Assembly: GCA_030537335.1 (NCBI GenBank)
Contig: JAUNNK010000011.1
Coordinates: 1-37,950 of the forward strand
Reading direction: 5' to 3'
Source of the DNA: Clostridia bacterium
GTDB taxonomy: Bacteria; Bacillota; Clostridia; Christensenellales; Aristaeellaceae
DNA: 37,950 nucleotides
Positions 14,118 through 22,590 of this stretch are shown piece by piece. Position numbers and translations under genes: made by a program. Under the pieces are notes generated by a model that worked only from the letters and a program-made list of their open reading frames with translations, did not search any database and was not told the origin of the DNA. The number at the start of each line of letters is the position of its first letter. Within the stretch, counting starts at the first letter, position 1.

Positions 14118-15497
14118 TTAGCCGATCATCACGTGGCCCTCGGGATAGTCCACCCGGGGCTTGACCGCGTTCTGACGGTGCGCCAGCACCAGCGCCATGG
14201 TCAGCGGGCCGATGCGGCCCATGAACATGGTCAGGATGATCATGATTCGGGAAATCGTGTGCAAATTTGCGGAGCCGAAGGCCGAAACGCCCACGGTGCC
14301 CACCGCCGACGCGCACTCAAACAGCACGTCCATAAACTCAAGCTCCGGCTGGAGCAGGGAGATGGTCACGGTGTCGATCAGCAGGATCCCCGCAGCGATC
14401 AGCGTGACCGACAGCGCCCGGCGCACCAGGTCGTTGGAGATGCTGCGCTTGAACGCCACGATGGAATTCTCGCCCCGCACCGTCATGCGCACGGCCAGCA
14501 GGATCACCGCGATGGTGGTCACCTTCACGCCGCCGCCGGTGGAGGCGGGCGACGCGCCGGTGAACATCAAAAGGCTCGCCACCAGCTTGCCCGCCGGACG
14601 AATCGCGGCCTCGTCGATGGTGTTGAAGCCCGCCGTGCGCAGCGTGACCGACTGGAACAGCGCCGCCAGCAGCTTTTCGCCCAGCGGCAGGTTCCCCAGC
14701 GTGGCCGGATTGCTCCACTCGGAGATGAGCGTGAACACAAAGCCGAAGGCCAATAAGGCTCCGTAGGTGCTCAGCACGATGCGGGTCTGCAGATGCAGAT
14801 AGCCGCTCCTGTGCCGGTCCTTCAGATCCCGCAGCACCGCAAAGCCCAGGCCGCCCACGACGATCATCAGCATCGCCGTGAAATTCACCAGCACGTCGCC
14901 CCGGAAGCCGGTCAGGCTGGAGTAGTTGCCGAACAGGTCAAAGCCAGCGTTGCAGAAGGCCGAAACCGCGTGGAAGATCGAATAGAACGCGCCCTTCCAC
15001 GGGCCGTACTTCGGAATGAAGCGGAAGGCGAACAGCACCGCGCCCACCAGCTCCACCGTGAACGCGCTCGTCGCCACCCAGCGGATCAGCGACTCCATGC
15101 CGCCCACGCCCTCCTCGTTCAGGGATTCGCGGATCAGCATGCGCTCCTGCAGCGAGGCCTGTCGACCGATGAGCCGCAGCAGCATCGTGGCGAAGGTCAT
15201 GAAGCCCAGACCGCCCAGCTGAATCAGGCACAGCAGCACCACCTGGCCGAAGAGGTTGAAGGTGGTGGCCGTATCCCGCACGATCAGGCCCGTGACGCAC
15301 ACCGCCGAGGTGGAGGTGAACAGCGCGTCGAACCAGCCGATGCTCTCCCCCGCGCGCGTAGCGCAGGGCAGCGCAAGCAATATACTGCCGATCAGGATGA
15401 TGCTGGCGAAGCCCGCCGCGATGACGTAGATGGCGTTTGCGCCCATGCGGTTGAGAAGCGCGTGCGCCCGGAATCGCCGCTGTTGCCGCCGCATCAT
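14118..15497 (-). CDS. ktrB: Ktr/Trk potassium channel subunit (TrkH/KtrB family)
   Basis: The membrane subunit of a KtrAB/TrkAH potassium (or sodium-dependent potassium) uptake system. The 459-aa chain is strongly hydrophobic, with four repeated membrane-pore-membrane units. Pore-loop segments include TSTSAVCVTGLIV, FHAVSAFCNAGFDLF, TGASPASTGGGVK and ASAVGTVGVSAFG, each with the glycine of the selectivity filter. The start ATG overlaps the fruK stop (ATGA, 15494-15497), with GGAG upstream; ktrA follows. That this channel is co-expressed with 1-phosphofructokinase is unusual. Confidence 0.93.
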   Translation of the reverse strand: MMRRQQRRFRAHALLNRMGANAIYVIAAGFASIILIGSILLALPCATRAGESIGWFDALFTSTSAVCVTGLIVRDTATTFNLFGQVVLLCLIQLGGLGFMTFATMLLRLIGRQASLQERMLIRESLNEEGVGGMESLIRWVATSAFTVELVGAVLFAFRFIPKYGPWKGAFYSIFHAVSAFCNAGFDLFGNYSSLTGFRGDVLVNFTAMLMIVVGGLGFAVLRDLKDRHRSGYLHLQTRIVLSTYGALLAFGFVFTLISEWSNPATLGNLPLGEKLLAALFQSVTLRTAGFNTIDEAAIRPAGKLVASLLMFTGASPASTGGGVKVTTIAVILLAVRMTVRGENSIVAFKRSISNDLVRRALSVTLIAAGILLIDTVTISLLQPELEFMDVLFECASAVGTVGVSAFGSANLHTISRIMIILTMFMGRIGPLTMALVLAHRQNAVKPRVDYPEGHVMIG

Positions 15498-16426
15498 GCC
15501 AGCTTCTCCACTTGCAGTTTCTCTGCCAGCGCCTCCACGTCCGCGCGGGAGATGATCTGCTCCGGCGGAGTCATGCAGCGCGCGGTGGCCGCAGCCACAC
15601 CCAGGCGGAAAGCGTCCTCCAGGCGGTACTTCCTGCCGAAGCCCGCCGCAAGCCCTGCGATCATGGAATCCCCGGCGGCGACGGTGGATTTGACTTCCAC
15701 CCTCAGCCCCGGCGTGCGCCAAGCCTCGTCCCCGCGCAGGATCAGCGCGCCCTCGCCGCCCATGGACACCGCGACGACCTCCACGCCATCCGCGATGCAG
15801 CCCCGGGACGCGTCCAGAAGCTTGTCCAGCGTGTCAAGCGTTCGTCCGGTGAGCAGCTCCAATTCATAGCGGTTGGGCTTGATCAGGAAGGGCTTGGCCT
15901 TCAGGCCCTCGCGCAGGCGTTCGCCGTCCGCATCCAGCAGCACCCGGCAGTTCTCCCGACCAGCCGCCTCCGCAAGCGTGCGGTAGAAATCTGCGGGGCA
16001 TCCCGGCGGAAGCGAGCCGGTGAGCACCAGATCGTCCGCCTGACGGGCATGGCGGGCAACCAGAGCGGTCATTTCGTCCAGCTGCGCCTGCGTAACCGCC
16101 GTGCCCGACGAATTCAGCTCGGTGATCTCGCCCTTCACCCGGTCGAACACCTTTACATTCACCCGCACCGCGCCCTCGCACCAGAGGAAGTCGCTCTTTA
16201 CGCCGCCCTCGGAAAGCCGCTGTTCAAACAGCGCACCGCCCTCGCGGTACATGAAGCCGATGCACGCACTCTCCTCACCCAGCGCCGCCGCCGCCAGCGC
16301 CACGTTCACGCCCTTGCCCGCCGCCACATCCGTCTGGGATTTGACGCGGTTCAGGCCACCCACGTTCAGGCCGTCCACGCCCACGGTGCGGTCGATGCTG
16401 GGGTTCAGGGAAATGGATGTAATCAT
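15494..16426 (-). CDS. fruK: 1-phosphofructokinase, PfkB family
   Basis: Phosphorylates fructose 1-phosphate to fructose 1,6-bisphosphate, or possibly tagatose 6-phosphate. The 310-aa protein starts MITSISLNPSIDRT, typical of the FruK/LacC branch of PfkB kinases. The substrate glycine pair is at AAGKGVNVA, and the C-terminal ATP/anion-hole motif is TVAAGDSMIAG with the catalytic Asp. Neither a fructose PTS permease nor a DeoR-type fruR regulator is next to it, so the substrate is less certain than the family. GGGAGA selects ATG 16426. First gene of fruK-ktrB-ktrA-hypothetical, under a consensus promoter. Confidence 0.88.
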   Translation of the reverse strand: MITSISLNPSIDRTVGVDGLNVGGLNRVKSQTDVAAGKGVNVALAAAALGEESACIGFMYREGGALFEQRLSEGGVKSDFLWCEGAVRVNVKVFDRVKGEITELNSSGTAVTQAQLDEMTALVARHARQADDLVLTGSLPPGCPADFYRTLAEAAGRENCRVLLDADGERLREGLKAKPFLIKPNRYELELLTGRTLDTLDKLLDASRGCIADGVEVVAVSMGGEGALILRGDEAWRTPGLRVEVKSTVAAGDSMIAGLAAGFGRKYRLEDAFRLGVAAATARCMTPPEQIISRADVEALAEKLQVEKLA

Positions 16427-16445
16427 GTCAGAATCTCCCTTATTG

Positions 16446-16459
16446 TTGAGATAACTCAA
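16446..16459. promoter_or_regulatory. Palindrome at the fruK transcription start, candidate operator
   Basis: TTGAG (16446-16450), ATAA, CTCAA (16455-16459). It adjoins the -10 box and covers the predicted transcription start, the usual place for a repressor site. The regulator is not encoded nearby. Confidence 0.5.
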
Positions 16460-16487
16460 TTATATGAATCCATCGAACCCCTGTCAA
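16459..16487 (-). promoter_or_regulatory. Consensus sigma-A promoter of fruK-ktrB-ktrA
   Basis: On the minus strand: TTGACA (16487-16482), exactly 17 bases, TATAAT (16464-16459). Both boxes are perfect. It should be very strong unless repressed. Confidence 0.85.
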
Positions 16488-16498
16488 CCGAAATCATC

Positions 16499-16527
16499 TT
16501 GATTTTTACACCCCGCGGGGCTATACT
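16499..16527 (+). promoter_or_regulatory. Sigma-A promoter of the HAD hydrolase gene
   Basis: TTGATT (16499-16504), a 17-base spacer, TATACT (16522-16527). The spacer contains the perfect palindrome CCCCGCGGGG (16511-16520), which could bind a repressor. Confidence 0.65.
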
Positions 16528-16557
16528 TTCCCTATACACACATTCGGAGGATCCGTC

Positions 16558-17286
16558 ATGCTGCAAACGCCCCGCTTTCTGCTCTTCGACTACGGCGAGA
16601 CCCTGGCCCACGAGGACGACTACCGTGCCCAGGACGGCTTCAACGCCATCCTGAAGTACGCCGATCCGCCCGCGAACGTCGACGGCGACGCGCTGCTTGC
16701 CTCCTTCCGTGAGACCTTTCACGAGCTGCGCCGCAATGCCCATGCCGCCGGGGTAGAGATTCCCAACCGGCAGCGCTGGAAGTGGCTGTTCGAGAGCTTC
16801 GACCTGCACTTCACCCTGCCCATGGATGAACTGGAGGAGATCTACTGGGACGCCGCCGCGCCCTGCGCGCCCACGCCGGGCATGAAGGAGCTGCTCCTTC
16901 GGCTGCGCATCAACGGCATCCGCACGGGAGTCATCAGCAACATGGGCTTTGCGGGGACTTCGCTGCGGCGCAGGATCGAAAAGCTCTATCCCGAACACCG
17001 CTTCGATCCGGTGCTCTCCAGCGCGGACTACGTGCTGCGCAAGCCGAACCCGCGCCTGTTCCAGTTGGCCCTGAAGAAGGCGGGCTTTGCGCCGGAGGAG
17101 ACGTGGTTCCTGGGCGACAACCCCCAGGCGGACGTGGGCGGGGCCCACGCGGCGGGCGTCTTCCCCGTGTACTACGACCGGGATCTGGGCTGCGTCTACC
17201 GGGAGAGCGCGCCCCTCGACCCGAACATTCCCTGCCTGCGCATTCGCGACTGGAGCGAACTCTATCCCTGGTTTCCCATGAACTGA
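16558..17286 (+). CDS. HAD-superfamily hydrolase
   Basis: A 242-aa haloacid-dehalogenase-fold protein with a cap domain (about residues 20-100). Motif I is FDYGETL, with the nucleophile D11. Motif II is GVISNMG, the lysine motif LRKPNPRLF, and motif III FLGDNPQADVGGA. The position two after the nucleophile is Gly13, where phosphatases of this fold usually have the acid/base Asp; the DYGxTL form is seen in other uncharacterised Clostridial HAD proteins. The substrate is unknown. GGAGG with a 7-base spacer precedes ATG 16558. It is divergent from fruK and alone in its unit. Confidence 0.85.
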   Translation: MLQTPRFLLFDYGETLAHEDDYRAQDGFNAILKYADPPANVDGDALLASFRETFHELRRNAHAAGVEIPNRQRWKWLFESFDLHFTLPMDELEEIYWDAAAPCAPTPGMKELLLRLRINGIRTGVISNMGFAGTSLRRRIEKLYPEHRFDPVLSSADYVLRKPNPRLFQLALKKAGFAPEETWFLGDNPQADVGGAHAAGVFPVYYDRDLGCVYRESAPLDPNIPCLRIRDWSELYPWFPMN

Positions 17287-17294
17287 ACACAGAA

Positions 17295-17335
17295 GGGGCT
17301 GTCTCAAAACTGTTTTGCCGTTTTGAGACAGCCCC
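17295..17335. terminator. Long hairpin between converging HAD and Big2 genes
   Basis: A perfect 16-base-pair stem (GGGGCTGTCTCAAAAC against GTTTTGAGACAGCCCC) with a 9-base loop. There is no clean T-run on either side. It shares GGCTGTC/GACAGCC with the terminator at 11376-11422. Confidence 0.65.
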
Positions 17336-17348
17336 ACAATTGTTATGC

Positions 17349-17370
17349 GGCGGGGTGAGGGCACCCCGCC
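17349..17370. repeat. Short REP-like palindrome
   Basis: GGCGGGGTG (17349-17357), AGGG, CACCCCGCC (17362-17370): a perfect 9-base-pair palindrome followed by CTACGATTTTG. From memory, similar G+C-rich palindromes are scattered between genes in gut Clostridia. Only one copy is seen in this window. Confidence 0.45.
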
Positions 17371-17393
17371 CTACGATTTTGCATACCCTGCGA

Positions 17394-18902
17394 TCATCCC
17401 ACTGCCGTCACGCCGGGCGGCGGGGTTTCGCCATAGATGTTGTCCTCGTAGAGGTCGCTTTCGGTAAATCCATCATCTTCGTAGAATTCGCCGTCCTCCG
17501 CGCCATAGTCCGCGTAGACGCCCTCCACGGGGATCTCTGTGGGTTCCGGCTCCGCCTCGGGCAACTGAGTCACTACGTTCACAGTAAAGCGCGCCGATGC
17601 ACCGCTGTCGCTGTAGGCCGTGATCACCGCCGTGCCGTAGCCGCCGGTCATGCTCACCAGGCCGTCCTTCGTCACCTGCGCCACCTGCTCGTTGTCGCTC
17701 TCGAAGCGCACGGTGGGATCGTCCACGTCCGCGGGGCTGATGACCCACTTGAGCTGAATGGGCGTGCCCGTGTCTTCCTTCAGCAGATACACCTCGTCGT
17801 GATCCAGCAGGATCTCCTGGATCGTCACCTGCACCTGCAAACGGCAGGTGGCCGTGATGCCGTCGGCAGAGGCGCTGATCTTCGTGCTGCCGCTCTTCAG
17901 CGCGGTCACGCAGCCGTTTTTGTCCACCGTGGCCACGGAGGGATCCTCGCTGCTCCACACCACAAGATGATCGCTCTGGGTATCGACGCTGCCGTCCTCC
18001 GCAAGGAACATCACCTGCATCTGGAGCGTATCGCCACGCTCGATCGTGGCCCGAGAGGGATCCAGCTGCAGATCCTTCGGCGCGGGCTCCACCGTCACCT
18101 CCATGCCGGCGGTCAGGCGGCCCTTGGTCAGCACGCTCACATAGGCCGTGCCCACGCCGTTTGCGTGCAACACGCCGTCCTCGTCCACGGAGAGCACCTC
18201 CGGGTTGGAGCTGGCCCAGCGCTGCACGCTGTCGGTGCAGTCCAGGGGCAGGTAGGAAACCTTCAGCGGCACGCTTGCGCCCACGCCCAGCGTCAGATCG
18301 TTGGGCGAGATGTGCACCGCCGTGCCCTCCACCTCCACGTACACCTTCGCACTGGCGGACAGGCCGTTGGGCGCAACCACGGAGACGTAGGTCATGCCGC
18401 CGCCCACGCCCTCGATGCGCCCGGCGGCGTCCACTTTGGCAATGGACTCGTCCGCAGAGACCCACTTCAATCGGGTGTCGGATGCATCGGCGTTGTAGCT
18501 GGCCTTCAGACCGCTGATCTGACCCTTGCCGATGTGCAGCTCGCTGGCGTTGAGCTTCAGCTCCCGCAGCGGCACGCCATCCACCGTCACCTTCAGCTCC
18601 GCCTTCGCGCCGCCGGAGGCCTCGCCATGAATCACCGTCTCGCCGGAGGCCAGGGCAACCACCGTGCCGTCGGCCTGGATGGCCGCCACGCGGCTGTCCT
18701 CGGAGTAGAGGCGCAGACGCTGGTCCATGTCGTCGGAGCTGAGCGCGCAGCTGATCCTGTAGCTGTCCCCCACCGACATCTTCAGCGCGGCAGGCGTGAA
18801 GATCAGCGAATCCTCCTGTCCTGCGCGCATCGGCAGAAACAGAAGCGCTGCCATCAGCAGGCAAAACGCCAGCAGCGCGAGCTTTCCCTGGGTGGTCTTC
18901 AA
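17394..18902 (-). CDS. Membrane-anchored or secreted protein with tandem Ig-like (Big2) domains
   Basis: A 502-aa surface protein. Residues 6-25 are a hydrophobic signal or anchor (LALLAFCLLMAALLFLP). About five bacterial Ig-like group 2 domains of 80-90 aa follow. Each has the pattern of a strand with LxVGxS, a (W/Y)xSxDxxVAxVDxxGxV segment and a G(T/S)xxI strand, for example WASSNPEVLSVDEDGVL and WSSEDPSVATVDKNGCV. The tail (about 455-502) is acidic and Pro-rich, without a sortase motif. Such domains act as spacers or adhesins. The start is a TTG with GGAGGT six bases upstream; no ATG fits. Confidence 0.85.
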   Translation of the reverse strand: MKTTQGKLALLAFCLLMAALLFLPMRAGQEDSLIFTPAALKMSVGDSYRISCALSSDDMDQRLRLYSEDSRVAAIQADGTVVALASGETVIHGEASGGAKAELKVTVDGVPLRELKLNASELHIGKGQISGLKASYNADASDTRLKWVSADESIAKVDAAGRIEGVGGGMTYVSVVAPNGLSASAKVYVEVEGTAVHISPNDLTLGVGASVPLKVSYLPLDCTDSVQRWASSNPEVLSVDEDGVLHANGVGTAYVSVLTKGRLTAGMEVTVEPAPKDLQLDPSRATIERGDTLQMQVMFLAEDGSVDTQSDHLVVWSSEDPSVATVDKNGCVTALKSGSTKISASADGITATCRLQVQVTIQEILLDHDEVYLLKEDTGTPIQLKWVISPADVDDPTVRFESDNEQVAQVTKDGLVSMTGGYGTAVITAYSDSGASARFTVNVVTQLPEAEPEPTEIPVEGVYADYGAEDGEFYEDDGFTESDLYEDNIYGETPPPGVTAVG

Positions 18903-18957
18903 GCGGGTACCTCCTATCGATTCAGCTTTTCTTCGCGGCTGAATCCCTGTCCTCAAA

Positions 18958-18988
18958 GCTGTCCAGGCGCAACGCCTGCGCGGACAGC
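18958..18988 (-). promoter_or_regulatory. Stable hairpin in the leader of the Big2 gene
   Basis: GCTGTCC (18958-18964) pairs with GGACAGC (18982-18988), and AGGCG (18965-18969) with CGCCT (18973-18977). It lies between the predicted transcription start (about 19033) and the start codon (18902). It has no T-run and is not a clear terminator. Confidence 0.4.
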
Positions 18989-19011
18989 GCTATATTCCAA
19001 AGCGGGAATCA

Positions 19012-19023
19012 TCGGCATGCCGA
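19012..19023. promoter_or_regulatory. 12-base palindrome near the Big2 transcription start
   Basis: TCGGCATGCCGA is a perfect palindrome about 10 bases downstream of the predicted transcription start of the Big2 gene. It could be an operator; the binding protein is unknown. Confidence 0.35.
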
Positions 19024-19039
19024 CATTCTTCCTTTTATC

Positions 19040-19068
19040 ATTATACGTGTTTTCCTCGCGCGGGTCAA
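19040..19068 (-). promoter_or_regulatory. Sigma-A promoter of the Big2 gene
   Basis: On the minus strand: TTGACC (19068-19063), a 17-base spacer, TATAAT (19045-19040). It leaves a leader of about 130 bases. Confidence 0.75.
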
Positions 19069-19088
19069 CGCTTTTTTCGCTCCACCCC

Positions 19089-19117
19089 TTGCCAAACCGG
19101 GGCGCTTGGGTTAAACT
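19089..19117 (+). promoter_or_regulatory. Possible promoter of the 95-aa gene and radC
   Basis: TTGCCA (19089-19094), a 17-base spacer, TAAACT (19112-19117). The -10 is weak. It is 52 bases upstream of the TTG start. Confidence 0.4.
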
Positions 19118-19168
19118 GATAGATAGATTTTATGCGTGCAACAGATGCACATATAAGGAGGAGTTCGC

Positions 19169-19456
19169 TTGAAGATCCGGCTCAGCGAAGCGGAATTGAA
19201 CCACCTGAACGCCTTTCTGGACAGCTGTCCAGACGCAGAGCGACTGTCCGCTCGGGAGGCCGTGCTGGACCTCTACGACATCGAGCGCCCCATCTCCCTG
19301 AACTTCGTGTTTGTGAAGGGCGGCATCGGCGTGGACGGCGCAGCGGAGCTTTTGTACAGCGAGGAGGAGCAGGGCTATTACATGGGCGAGCGCATCGAGG
19401 ATCCCGAGGCGCTTCGCATCGCCCTACGCGAGGCGGGCGCGCTGCCCGAGGCATGA
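19169..19456 (+). CDS. Hypothetical 95-aa protein co-translated with radC
   Basis: A short protein I do not recognise; no membrane or signal segment. It is acidic and predicted helix-strand mixed, with SARE, YDIERPISLNFVFVKGGIGVDGAAELLYSEEEQGYYMG in the middle (seen in parts) and a helical end. The start is TTG 19169, supported by AAGGAGGAG five bases upstream; there is no in-frame ATG near the N-terminus. Its stop overlaps the radC start in an ATGA (19453-19456), so the two are made together. A small antitoxin or partner role would be speculation. Confidence 0.7.
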   Translation: MKIRLSEAELNHLNAFLDSCPDAERLSAREAVLDLYDIERPISLNFVFVKGGIGVDGAAELLYSEEEQGYYMGERIEDPEALRIALREAGALPEA

Positions 19457-20184
19457 AATCCTCCGCCCGACAGAAGAGCGACCGCGCCTTCAACGCCATC
19501 GAGGAGCTTCTTTCGCACATGCACCTCAGGCAGGACGTTCACACCCAGATGGAGGGTCTGCGCGATAACTACGCCTCGGCGGACGCGCTGTTTGCGGTGT
19601 CTCCACACATGCTGGAGCGCGCCGGGCTGCATCCCCACGACGCGCTGCTGCTGAGCAGGCTGCCGGAGCTCAACCGGCACATGGCGCTCTCCCGCTTCGG
19701 GGAGCATCCGCGCCTGAACCGGCTTGCACTGGCCTCGGATTATCTGGTGGCCAACTTCCACGGCCTGCGGGTGGAGCGCTTCTACATGCTCTGCCTGGAC
19801 GTTCGCGGTCGGCTGATGGAGCGGGTCTTTTTGCAGGAGGGAACGATGGACGGCGCGCTGTTCAGCCTAAAGCACGTGCTCTCGGAGCTGATGCGGGTGC
19901 ACCCCGCCGCCATCGTCATCAGCCACAACCACCCCGGCAACACGCTGCGCCCGTCCCAGGAGGACATCGACTGCACACGGGAGCTGCTGCGCGCGCTGGA
20001 CGCGGTGGAGATTCCGCTGCTGGACCACGTCATCATCGCCGGAAGAAGTGCGGTCAGCATGCGGGAGAACGGCTTCGTACCCACTGCGCTGTGGATGAAG
20101 CAGCGGCCCCAATCCGCGCTGCTGCGGGACTGGCTGCTTACACCGGAAGCTCCGGCAAAGGATGCATCCTCCAAGGAAAAATAG
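19453..20184 (+). CDS. radC: RadC-family (JAB/MPN-domain) protein
   Basis: A 243-aa RadC/UPF0758 protein. The C-terminal JAMM metal-binding domain is complete: E129 (LQEGT), H158 and H160 (SHNHPGNT), S168 and D171 (PSQEDID). The N-terminal part is more divergent than usual, but it keeps a short helix-hairpin-like region before residue 80. The family was once linked to DNA repair in error, and its true role is uncertain; metal-dependent hydrolysis is inferred from the motif. The start ATG overlaps the stop of the 95-aa gene. The C-terminal KDASSKEK tail is not conserved. Confidence 0.85.
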   Translation: MKSSARQKSDRAFNAIEELLSHMHLRQDVHTQMEGLRDNYASADALFAVSPHMLERAGLHPHDALLLSRLPELNRHMALSRFGEHPRLNRLALASDYLVANFHGLRVERFYMLCLDVRGRLMERVFLQEGTMDGALFSLKHVLSELMRVHPAAIVISHNHPGNTLRPSQEDIDCTRELLRALDAVEIPLLDHVIIAGRSAVSMRENGFVPTALWMKQRPQSALLRDWLLTPEAPAKDASSKEK

Positions 20185-20213
20185 CGCTTTCAAGCGATTT
20201 AAACTGCGCGGAC

Positions 20214-20243
20214 TTGACGCACCTTCCCCCATGTACGTATAAT
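20214..20243 (+). promoter_or_regulatory. Sigma-A promoter of glnN
   Basis: TTGACG (20214-20219), an 18-base spacer, TATAAT (20238-20243). The expected start is near 20250, so the leader is about 96 bases. In it AAGCGGC (20260-20266) can pair with GCCGCTT (20299-20305). Confidence 0.75.
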
Positions 20244-20345
20244 AAAACCGAATTGATCGAAGCGGCAACGGCGTCGTGCGACCTTTCTGCACCCCCATGC
20301 CGCTTTTCCATGGACGACACAAGCGCAATGGAGGGTTTGGAATCC

Positions 20346-22430
<2,085 letters not shown>

Positions 22431-22449
22431 CGGAATTCCACCGAACCCA

Positions 22450-22569
22450 CGTGGCGGCTTCAAGGGTGAAGCCGTCCTTCCACGATTCACATTTGATTCA
22501 TTCTTACCGTTTGCAGCCGATCGTCCGATGGAGGATGATCGGCTGCGCGCGTTCCCGGGCGATCCGGGA
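22450..22569 (+). promoter_or_regulatory. Three consecutive hairpins between glnN and nadE
   Basis: Hairpin A: CGTGG/CCACG plus CGGCTTCA/TGAAGCCG (22450-22484). Hairpin B: 14 base pairs from 22513 to 22546 around the loop GATGGA, starting GCAGCCGATC. Hairpin C: TCCCGG/CCGGGA (22553-22569). No T-run follows any of them. Hairpin A may end glnN transcription; B and C lie just before the nadE ribosome site. Confidence 0.5.
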
Positions 22570-22590
22570 GCCCTGTGAGGAGGCATTTTC

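Noticed and set aside
16427-16557. Catabolite-repression (cre) site in the fruK/HAD region
   Set aside because: The palindromes there do not fit the cre consensus; they were listed as unassigned operators instead.
17103-19172. 689-codon frame overlapping the end of the HAD gene and antisense to the Ig-like gene
   Set aside because: It crosses two hairpins and a promoter region and is His/Arg/Leu-rich, unlike a real protein.
22431-22590. Known NAD+ or glutamine riboswitch before nadE
   Set aside because: Hairpins are present, but I could not match the conserved cores of those classes, so it is reported only as an unassigned structured region.
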